64,000 bases of DNA, taken from positions 1-64,000 of the forward strand of contig CAZELM010000002.1 in the NCBI GenBank assembly GCA_964512995.1, given 5' to 3'. Position 1 is the stretch's first letter; each line of letters opens with the position of its first letter. Source of the stretch: CAZELM01 sp964512995 (lineage in GTDB: Bacteria; CSSED10-310). The notes under the pieces were generated by a model. That model had not been told where the DNA came from and ran no database searches. It saw nothing but the letters and a program-made list of their open reading frames with translations. Both the position numbers and the translations under genes were made by a program. Shown piece by piece: positions 45,075-53,894 of this stretch.

Positions 45075-46601
45075 ATGGATCGATTGGATCAGTATCGTGT
45101 GCTGCTCATGCGACCACCTTTTACCCGATTGAAGGGAGTTGGACAAGCACCTTATTTTCCGTTGGGTATCGGATATATCGCCGCCGTGTTAAACCAGTTG
45201 CCAGGTGTCACAGCAGAACTGTATTACTCCGAAAATCCCCTGCCCGGTGAACCGACGTTTATTGTTGATAAAAAAGGCGTCTTTCACTCCAGATCAACCG
45301 CTCAATCCCAGTATTTCCAGGCATTGGAAATGGATTCTCACCCGGTATGGACGGAGATCCGGAATGTGCTCAGACAATTCAGACCGGATATTCTGGGTTT
45401 GAGTGTGCTGACTCCCGAAGCAGGTTCAGCGTTCAAAGTAACTCAGATTGCCAAGGAGTTATTTCCTGCGTGTCATGTTGTCTGGGGTGGTGTACATCCC
45501 ACCTATTCGGTGAAAGAGACACTGGAACTCCCCGGTGTCGATTATGTTGTGGTGGGTGAAGGGGAATACTCGATGCGGGAGCTGGTTCTGGCGCTGCAGT
45601 CAGGCGGCTATCGAGGTTCCATTCCCGGTGTCATCAGCCGGAGGGAATCTGCCGAGGGATATCAGCAGCGGGAGTTGATTCCAGATCTTGATCGATTGCC
45701 TTTTCCCGATCGGAAACATGTTATCTTCCCGGATCGGTTCTCTCCTGTTGCAATGGGCAGTCTGATGCATAGCAGGGGTTGTCCATGGCAATGCGGATTC
45801 TGCTCCTCCCGGCACTTCTGGAATGAACGAGTTCGATTCCGATCTCCAGAACAGATTACCGCTGAAATCGCGCAACTCATCCGGGACTACCGCATCAAAA
45901 CATTCACATTCTGGGATGATGCGTTCACAATAGACCGTGCTTTGACGCAAACATTATGTGAATCGATCATTGCGATGAAAACACGAATCGCCTGGCGAAC
46001 AGCCACTCGCATGGATTTACTGGATGATCCGATGCTGCGTCTGATGAAACGAGCTGGGTGTGTTCAATTGGAGTTGGGAATAGAGAGTGGCAGTTCCCGT
46101 ATGTTACAACTTATCAAAAAAGATATTGAATTGAGTCAGGTGCGGGAAATCATTGAGCGTGTCAGTGCACATGGGATGGCATGTGGTGTATTTTTTATGG
46201 CCGGATTTCCCGACGAGACGATGGCTGACCTTGAAGCGACGTATCAGTTTATGCAGACGATCCAGCCGGCCGAGATTGTCTTGAACATTTTCGATCCGAT
46301 GCCAGGTTCGGAGCAATTTCATCGTGCCATCAATTTGGGTCTGCTGCCACTAGAAATTGATTACCTTCGATTTCCACTTTGGCCGGATGCTCATTATATT
46401 AAAGGAATGAAACCGGTGGAGTTCAATGTGATGGTGGACAAAATTTCACGGTATGTTTTTCAATATAATTCCAGCCGCATCGCTTTTATGAGGCGAGCCA
46501 GACCGGAAGCATTACAGCTTTTGAGATCCGATCCCAAGGTTCTGCTTCAAAAAGCATTGCGCGTCCTCAAACACCGATTCCGGAATGGTGGATCACACTA
46601 A
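45075..46601 (+). CDS. B12-binding radical SAM protein (operon gene 3)
   Basis: The 508-residue protein has a start typical of this group (YRVLLMRPPFTRLKG, FPLGIGYIAAVL), a B12-binding-like core (DILGLSVLTPEAGSAFKV, VVWGGVHPTYS) and a radical SAM domain with HSRGCPWQCGFCSSRHFW and LELGIESGSSRML. It differs from gene 1 enough to have its own substrate. The aaggaagt site precedes the ATG, and its stop TAATG overlaps the start of the acyltransferase gene. Confidence 0.88.
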   Translation: MDRLDQYRVLLMRPPFTRLKGVGQAPYFPLGIGYIAAVLNQLPGVTAELYYSENPLPGEPTFIVDKKGVFHSRSTAQSQYFQALEMDSHPVWTEIRNVLRQFRPDILGLSVLTPEAGSAFKVTQIAKELFPACHVVWGGVHPTYSVKETLELPGVDYVVVGEGEYSMRELVLALQSGGYRGSIPGVISRRESAEGYQQRELIPDLDRLPFPDRKHVIFPDRFSPVAMGSLMHSRGCPWQCGFCSSRHFWNERVRFRSPEQITAEIAQLIRDYRIKTFTFWDDAFTIDRALTQTLCESIIAMKTRIAWRTATRMDLLDDPMLRLMKRAGCVQLELGIESGSSRMLQLIKKDIELSQVREIIERVSAHGMACGVFFMAGFPDETMADLEATYQFMQTIQPAEIVLNIFDPMPGSEQFHRAINLGLLPLEIDYLRFPLWPDAHYIKGMKPVEFNVMVDKISRYVFQYNSSRIAFMRRARPEALQLLRSDPKVLLQKALRVLKHRFRNGGSH

Positions 46602-47563
46602 TGACCTGGTTCGCAGATATTTTCAGGTGGATATTCTATTTTCCGTTTCGATCCCTGGTCACACGCTTACCCCGCCCCATATTTCGCCGTATCGGCTATC
46701 TTTTAGGAGATATCTCTTATTTCTTACGAAGAACTCGTGCCCGTATCGCAAAGGAAGAGCTCCGGAGCACCTTCGCCGGTTATATGGACAACACGGAGAT
46801 TCCTCATGCCGTGCGAACTGGAATGCGCCTCTCCATTGCAAATCTGTTGGAAACATTTTGCTTTCCTAAAATCAATGCATCGAACATCAAGCGATGGATC
46901 AGGCTGGACGGGTGTCAGTATCTGGAGGATGCTTTGGAAAATCAGCGGGGTGTTATCATAGTGATCGCACACTTTGGAGCGAACCAGATGATTATTCCCG
47001 CATTGGGATTCCGAAGATTCCAGATTCATCAACTTGGCAGCCGACCCGAAGATTGGAATCGGCTGTCAGGCATCCAGCCTTCTCCAGTCCAAAAAAAAAT
47101 GTTTCAGGTGCGCCTAGAGATGGAAAAACATCTTCCAGCTCAATTTATTTATATCGACCGATCGATGCGACCGGTCTATGACTGTCTGAAAAAAAATGGC
47201 ATTTTGATCATGGCTGCGGATGGAAGAGCGGGTAACCGGTTTTTGAAAACCCGATTTGCAAGCCGTTATATTCAACTCTCTTCCGGTCCTTTTCGCATTG
47301 CTAAGGCAACTGGAGCTGTTTTGCTGCCGGCCTTCCCGGTTTGTGACTATGATGGTGTTCATACACTGCATATTCAAAACCCAATCCTAGTGCCGGAGTC
47401 AGCCGATGATTCGCAATGGGCGGTAAAGGCGGCAGAGCTTTTTGCAATAAGATTAGCCATTCAAGTTCTTACTCACCCGGATCATTATAGTTCGTTGCTT
47501 GCTGAAGCACGAATTCGGGCGGATACTGATCCGATACCTTTAATAAGTGATGATCCATCATGA
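46601..47563 (+). CDS. LpxL/HtrB-like acyltransferase with altered active site (operon gene 4)
   Basis: The 320-residue protein has an N-terminal membrane-binding helix and the lysophospholipid acyltransferase layout. The catalytic block reads AHFGANQ (H124-Q129); LpxL/M enzymes have HX4D/E, so Gln stands in place of the acid. Later blocks ILIMAADGRAG and GPFRIAKATGAVLLPAF fit the family. It is expected at the inner face of the inner membrane, acylating a lipid or glycolipid. Overlaps on both sides (TAATG and ATGA) couple it to the radical SAM gene and the GT2 gene. Confidence 0.85.
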   Translation: MTWFADIFRWIFYFPFRSLVTRLPRPIFRRIGYLLGDISYFLRRTRARIAKEELRSTFAGYMDNTEIPHAVRTGMRLSIANLLETFCFPKINASNIKRWIRLDGCQYLEDALENQRGVIIVIAHFGANQMIIPALGFRRFQIHQLGSRPEDWNRLSGIQPSPVQKKMFQVRLEMEKHLPAQFIYIDRSMRPVYDCLKKNGILIMAADGRAGNRFLKTRFASRYIQLSSGPFRIAKATGAVLLPAFPVCDYDGVHTLHIQNPILVPESADDSQWAVKAAELFAIRLAIQVLTHPDHYSSLLAEARIRADTDPIPLISDDPS

Positions 47564-48573
47564 CGGGTAAACCAATCCCATCCCCAACGATTTCCATCGT
47601 CATCCCATGCCGGAACTCACACCACACACTCAAACAGGTATTGGATGTTCTGTCACAATTGAGCCCAAACGCATTCGAGATCCTGTTGATCGATGATGGA
47701 TCAGAGGTATCATTGGAAGACATCGCACGGGAGTATGGCATTCGCTTTCATCGAATCTTTCCGGGACAGGGACCTGCACAGGCTCGAAATGTCGGCGGAG
47801 AATTATCACAGGGAGATATTATTCTCTTTTTGGATTCGGATGTAATACCGCCCGTAGATATTATTGCTCAATTACAATATCGATTTATCATGATTGCAGG
47901 GCTTGTAGCTGTTCAGGGTATCTATAATGAAAAAACTCCTGCGACAGGTCTGTTCTCGAAATACCAGAATTATTATTATCATCTGGCTTTTTTTTCGAAT
48001 AGCAGCGACTTTCCAGCAATCTGTGCAACATACTGTTTTGCGATTCGGAGAACGGTTTTTCTTGAAATGGGAGGCTTTGATACTCGAATCCCCAATCCCA
48101 CGGTAGAGGATGAAATCATGGGTTATCGACTGATGACTTTTCATCATCCGATCTTTCTGGACCGGCAGTTACAGGTCACTCATCTTGCCCAATACCGGAT
48201 CGGAAGTTTCTTTCGTCGAAAGATGAGGATGAGCATTGCTCAGATAAAAAGTCTGATGCGAGGGAATTATCCACCGATCCGCGATCATCAAAAAAATGAG
48301 AATCATAATCAGACGCATCATTCCGAACAAATGATTTTCAGCACAGGTCTCGCGCCACTTCTGCCGATTCTATGGATCATCTATTGGCCATCCGGCCTTC
48401 TGATTACTTTGATCTATTGTTATCTGAACGTAACATTCTGGCGGTATTTATTGCATCGGGAACCAATCTGGCGATTGGTATCTCTGATTGCGATTACGTG
48501 GCTGGATCAGATAGCGATTTTCATGGGAATCTGCATAGGAGCTTTGGATTTTTGGATGGGGCGGCGATATTAG
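47560..48573 (+). CDS. Family 2 glycosyltransferase (operon gene 5)
   Basis: The 337-residue GT-A enzyme has TISIVIPCRNSHHTLKQVL, EILLIDDGS, GPAQARNVGGELSQGDIILF, the metal-binding DSD and a GGFDTRI block. Two membrane helices occupy the C-terminal third (LLPILWIIYWPSGLLITLIY and after), as in dolichol-phosphate or lipid-linked GT2 enzymes. It closes the five-gene unit that began at 42639. Confidence 0.9.
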   Translation: MTGKPIPSPTISIVIPCRNSHHTLKQVLDVLSQLSPNAFEILLIDDGSEVSLEDIAREYGIRFHRIFPGQGPAQARNVGGELSQGDIILFLDSDVIPPVDIIAQLQYRFIMIAGLVAVQGIYNEKTPATGLFSKYQNYYYHLAFFSNSSDFPAICATYCFAIRRTVFLEMGGFDTRIPNPTVEDEIMGYRLMTFHHPIFLDRQLQVTHLAQYRIGSFFRRKMRMSIAQIKSLMRGNYPPIRDHQKNENHNQTHHSEQMIFSTGLAPLLPILWIIYWPSGLLITLIYCYLNVTFWRYLLHREPIWRLVSLIAITWLDQIAIFMGICIGALDFWMGRRY

Positions 48574-48667
48574 TTCCTGATCTTCAGATTGCTTGCCTGA
48601 CATATACAGAAAAACAGGATCAAGAAAAATATGATTTGATGAGTGACGGATACGGCCGAGAAACACC

Positions 48668-48696
48668 TTGACAAAGATTTTTATGGGGACTAAGTT
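48668..48696 (+). promoter_or_regulatory. Possible promoter of the HU/IHF-like gene
   Basis: TTGACA (48668-48673) is followed after 17 bp by TAAGTT (48691-48696), about 90 bp before the GTG start of the HU/IHF-like gene. The -35 is perfect and the -10 matches three of six. Confidence 0.45.
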
Positions 48697-48788
48697 TTAA
48701 CCGCTGGTGCTTATTAGTATGGAATTTGATAATTGAATCCGATCATTCCATATTATTATGATTTCAAAATCACAAGGAGACTCTCGAA

Positions 48789-49064
48789 GTGACCAAAGAA
48801 GACATTGTCAACCGAATTTGGGAAAACCTGGACCTAAGTAAAAAAGATGCGGCCGAAGTCGTGGAACGCCTTCTTCTTTGTTTCAAAGATGTTCTTAAAA
48901 AAGAAGATAGACTAAAAATAGGGGGTTTTGGTGTCTTTGAAGTGCGGCGTCGGAAAGCACGATTGGGCCGAAATCCAAAAACAGGCGAGAAAGCCGAGAT
49001 CAAAGAAGGCTATACCATCAAATTCAAACCTGGGAAAACACTCAAGCAAGCCATTTCAAAATAA
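48789..49064 (+). CDS. HU/IHF-family DNA-binding protein
   Basis: The 91-residue protein has the HU/IHF fold: the N-terminal helical dimerisation part (LSKKDAAEVVERLLLCFKDVL), GGFGVFEVRRRKARLGRNPK with the DNA-intercalating arm RNPKTGE, and a basic end. It is more like IHF than HU in reading KIGGFGVF and ARLGRNP. It starts at GTG with aaggag nine bases upstream. It compacts and bends DNA. Confidence 0.95.
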   Translation: MTKEDIVNRIWENLDLSKKDAAEVVERLLLCFKDVLKKEDRLKIGGFGVFEVRRRKARLGRNPKTGEKAEIKEGYTIKFKPGKTLKQAISK

Positions 49065-49363
49065 TGGAAGGAGTCTTCCCGGTCAGCAAATAACGTCTGA
49101 ATGATCCATCCTGATTATGATCAGTCAGTTTATTACAATAGCTCTCCACCTGATGGCAACACACGGAAAACTTATTGAGTTAATTGGCTAATATTCCATT
49201 AATTGATGTAGGATTATGTGCACCTTGTGATTTTAATAATTGCGTTATGCTATTCACTTTTACGATTTACAACCATTTTGTTTTACGTCCTGTAATGCAG
49301 GTCGACACGAGTATTTTCACAATACTCATTTTCAATTCACGATGAAGCGGAAAGGATACCGGG
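49065..49363. other. Intergenic leader before gcvT, with small hairpin
   Basis: This 299-bp stretch between the HU/IHF-like gene and gcvT shows no gene. I looked for a glycine riboswitch because it precedes gcvT but saw none of its conserved parts. A 7-bp hairpin lies at 49309-49327 (GAGTATT, loop ttcac, AATACTC) shortly before the gcvT ribosome site. A weak 5-bp hairpin follows the HU stop (49066-49079). Confidence 0.5.
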
Positions 49364-50458
49364 ATGAGCGAATTAAAACGTACTGGGTTATATGATGCTC
49401 ATGTAAAAGCAGGTGGCAAAATCGTTCCGTTTGCGGGGTGGGAATTGCCGGTGCAATACTCCTCAATTAAAGAAGAACATGAAGCCGTCAGAAATACAGC
49501 AGGGATGTTCGATGTCAGTCATATGGGCGAAATCTTTTTCTCCGGCCCCGATGCCTTGGCAAATGTACAACATCTTGTCTCCAATGATGCAGAAAAAATG
49601 AAGATCAATCGAGCGGTGTATTCGGGATTGCTTTACCCCAATGGCACCTTTGTCGATGATGTTTTGGTTTACAAGCTGGCCGAAGATCATTTCCTGATGG
49701 TAGTCAATGCGGCAAATCTGGAAAAAGATTATCAATGGATGAAACAGAATCTCTTTGGCAATGTTTGCTGCGAAAATGCCAGTGATCGTTATACTCAGAT
49801 CGCATTACAGGGACCTAAATCGAGGGAGATATTACAGAATCTGGTCGATATCGATCTCAGCAGAATGAAGTATTACGGTTTTTCACATGGCAATATTGCA
49901 GGGACTGAATGTATTATTTCCCGAACTGGATACACGGGTGAAATCGGATTTGAACTATACTTTGACCGTGTTCATTCCATCAAGATCTGGGATGCATTAA
50001 TGGAAACGGGCAAACCATCCGGGATACAACCAGCCGGACTAGGCTGCAGAGATACATTGCGGCTGGAAGCTGGAATGGCATTGTATGGCAACGATATTGA
50101 CGATGCACATACTCCATTGGAAGCTGGTCTGGAGTGGATTGTAAAATTTGACAAAGATGATTTTATCGGGAAGACTGCCTTGCTGCAGCAGAAAGAGCAA
50201 GGGCTCAAAAGACATCTGGTCGGGATCGAGTTGACGGATCGAGGGATACCTCGCCATGGCTATAAAATTCTTTCAGATGGGCGAGAAGTTGGAGAGGTGA
50301 CCAGCGGAACGTTATCGATATCGCTTCAAAAACCTATTGGAATGGGGTATATTGAACACGGTCTTGAGAAACCCGGGACGATGTTACACGTTGAGATTCG
50401 TAAAAACGCTGTCCCGGGCGTTATTGTTACGTTACCATTTTACTCCAACACACGCTGA
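49364..50458 (+). CDS. gcvT: Glycine cleavage system T protein (aminomethyltransferase)
   Basis: The 364-residue protein starts LKRTGLYDAHVKAGGKIVPF and has ISRTGYTGEIGFELYF, AGLGCRDTLRLEAGMALYG and the folate-site region around VKFDKDDFIGKTALL. T protein takes the methylene group from the lipoyl arm of GcvH to tetrahydrofolate and frees ammonia. Length is usual. It leads gcvT-gcvH-gcvPA-gcvPB. Confidence 0.96.
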   Translation: MSELKRTGLYDAHVKAGGKIVPFAGWELPVQYSSIKEEHEAVRNTAGMFDVSHMGEIFFSGPDALANVQHLVSNDAEKMKINRAVYSGLLYPNGTFVDDVLVYKLAEDHFLMVVNAANLEKDYQWMKQNLFGNVCCENASDRYTQIALQGPKSREILQNLVDIDLSRMKYYGFSHGNIAGTECIISRTGYTGEIGFELYFDRVHSIKIWDALMETGKPSGIQPAGLGCRDTLRLEAGMALYGNDIDDAHTPLEAGLEWIVKFDKDDFIGKTALLQQKEQGLKRHLVGIELTDRGIPRHGYKILSDGREVGEVTSGTLSISLQKPIGMGYIEHGLEKPGTMLHVEIRKNAVPGVIVTLPFYSNTR

Positions 50459-50518
50459 CTTCATCTGATTGTGTGAATGGATAATTGCTCATAAATAATA
50501 ATGATATAGGAGGTGTTT

Positions 50519-50911
50519 GTGAATTATCCTGTTGATCTAAGATATTCAAACGATCATGAATGGCTTAAAATCGAAAATGAGAATATCGGGATTGTCGGTA
50601 TCACCCATCATGCTCAAGAACAGTTGGGAGATGTGGTTTTTGTCGAGTTGCCTGAAATTGGCGCTCATTTTGACGCCGGTGATGTTTTTGGTGTTGTCGA
50701 ATCAGTCAAGGCTGTCGTCGACTGTTACATGCCAGTATCCGGAAGAATTCTTGAAGTAAATAACTCTTTGAAATCACAGTGTGATTTGATCAATCGAGAT
50801 CCGCATGATCAAGGCTGGATGATCAAACTCCAATTGGATCATCCCGATGAACCGAATAAACTGATGACCCATATCGAGTATGAGGAATATCTGACTCAAT
50901 CAGAAGGTTAA
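50519..50911 (+). CDS. gcvH: Glycine cleavage system H protein
   Basis: The 130-residue lipoyl carrier has the modified Lys at K64 in ESVKAVVD, plus GITHHAQEQLGDVVFVELP. It shuttles the aminomethyl group between P, T and L proteins. I chose the GTG at 50519 because a perfect AGGAGG ends five bases before it; an in-frame GTG at 50513 lies inside that site. It follows gcvT by 60 bp. No lpd (L protein) gene is in the window. Confidence 0.95.
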   Translation: MNYPVDLRYSNDHEWLKIENENIGIVGITHHAQEQLGDVVFVELPEIGAHFDAGDVFGVVESVKAVVDCYMPVSGRILEVNNSLKSQCDLINRDPHDQGWMIKLQLDHPDEPNKLMTHIEYEEYLTQSEG

Positions 50912-50914
50912 ACT

Positions 50915-52276
50915 ATGCGATACATACCACTTACTGAGACAGAACAGCAGGAGATGCTGGCTGCAATTGGCGCATCTTCTGTAGACGAACTATTTCATGA
51001 TATCCCCGATTACCTCCGCTTAAAACACCCATTGAATCTCCCATCTGCAATGAGTGAATGGGCGTTGCTCCACCATGCACGTCAGATGTCCAGTGAAAAT
51101 GTTCCCCATGATTCTGTCCCCTGCTTTTTGGGTGCGGGATCATATCGTCATTTTATCCCGGCCATTGTTCCGTATCTTGTTTCCCGGACTGAATTCCTGA
51201 CAGCCTATACTCCCTATCAGCCGGAAATCAGCCAGGGATCGCTCCAGGCGATTTTTGAATATCAAACGATGATGACTCAACTGACCGGCCTTGATGTCTC
51301 CAATGCATCTCTCTATGACGGAGCTATGGCTACTGCTGAAGCCGCTCTGCTGGCACATCGTGTGACAAAAAAGACAAAAATTGGAGTTTCCAAAGGATTG
51401 ACTCCTTCATACCGCCGGACCCTGGAAACGTATATCCATAATCAGAACATCGAATTAATTGATCTGGATCTATCAGACGATGGAACAACGCTTCGGGAAT
51501 CGATCCAATCATTGCCACTGGATGATGTGGGTGCTGTCATTATTCAATCGCCTAATTTTCTGGGAGTCATTGAGAGTGTCTCCGATATATCCAATATCCT
51601 CAAATCGACAAAAACACTTCTAATCACCGTGGTCACGGAAGCTTTATCATTGGGAATTCTGAATCCGCCGGGTGCAATAGGAGCCGATATTGTGTGTGGA
51701 GAAGCACAATCACTGGGACTTCCAACTTCTTTTGGAGGACCTTATCTTGGATTCTTCACGTGCAAAAAAGAACTGCTTCGCCAGTTGCCGGGAAGAATTG
51801 TCGGAATGACCAAAGATACAAATGGAAACTGTGGATTTGTCAACACACTCTCAACACGGGAGCAACATATTCGCAGAGAAAAAGCCACATCAAATATCTG
51901 CACGAATCAGGCATTGTGCGCACTGTCAGCAGCCATCTACATGGCTACCATGGGACGTCAAGGGCTCCGAAAACTTGCTCTATTGAATATGAAAAAATCC
52001 GCTTATCTCAAACAAAGAATCATGGAGATTCCGGGATTTGTAATCCCCTTCAGCGGGTTTACGTTTAATGAATTCTGTATCCGCGTGCCCGGCTCCCTCG
52101 ACCAACTCCTTCAGAAATTGGAATCTCAACATATTATCGCTGGATTTGATCTTCGAAACGATTATCCGGAACTCGGCGAATCCATGTTGCTCTGTGCGAC
52201 AGAAATCAACTCCAAAGAACACATCGACCGATTTATAACGATCTTGAACGATCATGCTGCGGAGGTTCTGCGATGA
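50915..52276 (+). CDS. gcvPA: Glycine dehydrogenase subunit 1
   Basis: The 453-residue protein has the GcvPA layout: FLGAGSYRHFIPAIVPYLV, YTPYQPEISQGSLQAIFEYQ, NASLYDGAMATAEAALLA and GRIVGMTKDTNG. It forms the heterodimeric P protein with GcvPB and decarboxylates glycine. The split form is found in Bacillus, Thermotoga and many other lineages, but not in enterobacteria, which have one fused gcvP. It begins 3 bp after gcvH and overlaps gcvPB by ATGA. Confidence 0.96.
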   Translation: MRYIPLTETEQQEMLAAIGASSVDELFHDIPDYLRLKHPLNLPSAMSEWALLHHARQMSSENVPHDSVPCFLGAGSYRHFIPAIVPYLVSRTEFLTAYTPYQPEISQGSLQAIFEYQTMMTQLTGLDVSNASLYDGAMATAEAALLAHRVTKKTKIGVSKGLTPSYRRTLETYIHNQNIELIDLDLSDDGTTLRESIQSLPLDDVGAVIIQSPNFLGVIESVSDISNILKSTKTLLITVVTEALSLGILNPPGAIGADIVCGEAQSLGLPTSFGGPYLGFFTCKKELLRQLPGRIVGMTKDTNGNCGFVNTLSTREQHIRREKATSNICTNQALCALSAAIYMATMGRQGLRKLALLNMKKSAYLKQRIMEIPGFVIPFSGFTFNEFCIRVPGSLDQLLQKLESQHIIAGFDLRNDYPELGESMLLCATEINSKEHIDRFITILNDHAAEVLR

Positions 52277-53778
52277 ACTGTCACGACTCATTCCCCGGCA
52301 AAAGTGGGTTGATCCTTGAAGAACCCCTCATTTTTCACCGAAGTTCGGCTGAGCGGGAAGGTTATTCCATACCTGAAGACGATATCCCGGCTGTGAATGA
52401 CCGTCTCCTACCACCACCCGAATTCCTTCGGGATGATATCTGTGGGATGCCAGAAGTGTCTGAACTGGATGTCGTTCGCCATTTCACCCGTTTATCGACC
52501 TGGAACTATTCCGTTGATCATGGCATGTATCCACTGGGTTCCTGCACCATGAAATACAACCCGAAAGTAAACGAAACGGTCGCATCGTTACCCGGATTTT
52601 TGAATCTGCACCCATTGACACCTGAAAAATATATCCAATCCGCATTGCGACTGATACACGAACTCGAGGCGTATTTAAAAGAGATCAGCGGATTAGATGC
52701 CGTTTCGATCCAACCATCCGCAGGTGCTCAGGGTGAGCTGACCGGCATGTTGATGATCCGCGCATACCACGTATCCCGCGGCGAATCAAATCGCCAGATC
52801 GTTTTGATTCCAGATTCTGCTCATGGCACAAACCCCGCAAGTTGTATCATCGCCGGATTGACAGCTCAGGTCATTCCCAGTGGTCCGGATGGACGATTGG
52901 ATCCGGCCAGTATTCAACCGTATCTGAATGACAAATTGGCAGCCATCATGATGACGAATCCCAATACATTGGGATTATTCGAATCTAACGCTGCCGAAAT
53001 CGCCAGATGCATTCATGAAGCAGGTGGTCTGGTTTATATGGACGGAGCCAATTTGAATGCGCTGATGGGAATCATTCAGCCGGGTGCATTGGGTGTCGAT
53101 GTCCTGCATATCAACCTTCATAAAACATTTTCCACTCCACACGGAGGGGGTGGTCCAGGTGCTGGACCCGTTGCAGTATCCAAAAAGCTGGAACCATTTC
53201 TTCCGGTACCGCGCATCAAAAAAGTTGACGGACAGTTTACTCTCTGCGATGATTACCCGAATTCGATCGGCAAAGTTCATGGTTTTCTTGGCAATTTTGG
53301 CGTAATGGTCCGAGCGTATGCATACATTCGTTCGATGGGACCCGATGGCCTCCGTGCCGTCACTGAAGCAGCGACGATCAATGCCAATTATATCAAAGAA
53401 AGCCTAAAGCCCTATTTTCATCTTGAATACGATGATTTATGCAAGCATGAATGCGTTCTCAGCGATAAAAACTTACATGAACATGGGATTACCACCTTGG
53501 ATGTTGCCAAGCGGCTGATGGATTACGGATTCCATCCTCCTACGATCTACTTTCCGTTGATCGTGAAGGGAGCGATCATGATTGAGCCAACAGAATCAGA
53601 GTCCAAACGAAACATCGATCGATTCATCGACGCCATGATCGCAATTTATGAAGAAAGTAAAACAAACCCTGAACTCGTAAAAGCAGCTCCCACCAAAACA
53701 AAAATACGCCGATTGGATGAAACGGCTGCTGCCCGGAAGCCGATTCTCCGATGGGAACCTTTTATGGAAATGCCCTGA
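52273..53778 (+). CDS. gcvPB: Glycine dehydrogenase subunit 2
   Basis: The 501-residue protein holds the PLP site Lys near 284 (NLHKTFSTPHGGGGPG), with YPLGSCTMKYNPK, SAGAQGELTGMLMIRAY and DSAHGTNPASCIIAG. It carries the catalytic centre of the P protein. Length is near the family norm. A hairpin follows at 53796. Confidence 0.97.
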   Translation: MNCHDSFPGKSGLILEEPLIFHRSSAEREGYSIPEDDIPAVNDRLLPPPEFLRDDICGMPEVSELDVVRHFTRLSTWNYSVDHGMYPLGSCTMKYNPKVNETVASLPGFLNLHPLTPEKYIQSALRLIHELEAYLKEISGLDAVSIQPSAGAQGELTGMLMIRAYHVSRGESNRQIVLIPDSAHGTNPASCIIAGLTAQVIPSGPDGRLDPASIQPYLNDKLAAIMMTNPNTLGLFESNAAEIARCIHEAGGLVYMDGANLNALMGIIQPGALGVDVLHINLHKTFSTPHGGGGPGAGPVAVSKKLEPFLPVPRIKKVDGQFTLCDDYPNSIGKVHGFLGNFGVMVRAYAYIRSMGPDGLRAVTEAATINANYIKESLKPYFHLEYDDLCKHECVLSDKNLHEHGITTLDVAKRLMDYGFHPPTIYFPLIVKGAIMIEPTESESKRNIDRFIDAMIAIYEESKTNPELVKAAPTKTKIRRLDETAAARKPILRWEPFMEMP

Positions 53779-53795
53779 TTTGCTGATGACTGATC

Positions 53796-53828
53796 AATCC
53801 CTCCTCAACCGTGCTACGAGGAGGGATT
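53796..53828 (+). terminator. Stem-loop after the gcv operon
   Basis: AATCCCTCCTC (53796-53806) pairs perfectly with GAGGAGGGATT (53818-53828) across an 11-base loop, 18 bp after the gcvPB stop and before a convergent gene. No T-tract follows, so it may act as a factor-assisted terminator or 3' stabiliser. Confidence 0.55.
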
Positions 53829-53894
53829 ACCGGATTATCGACTTGAATCCCGACACGACACATCACATGAGCGGGATGGCTTATTTCTTTTTTT

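Noticed and set aside
49065..49363. Glycine riboswitch upstream of gcvT
   Set aside because: The conserved aptamer blocks were not found on either strand; only a small hairpin is present.
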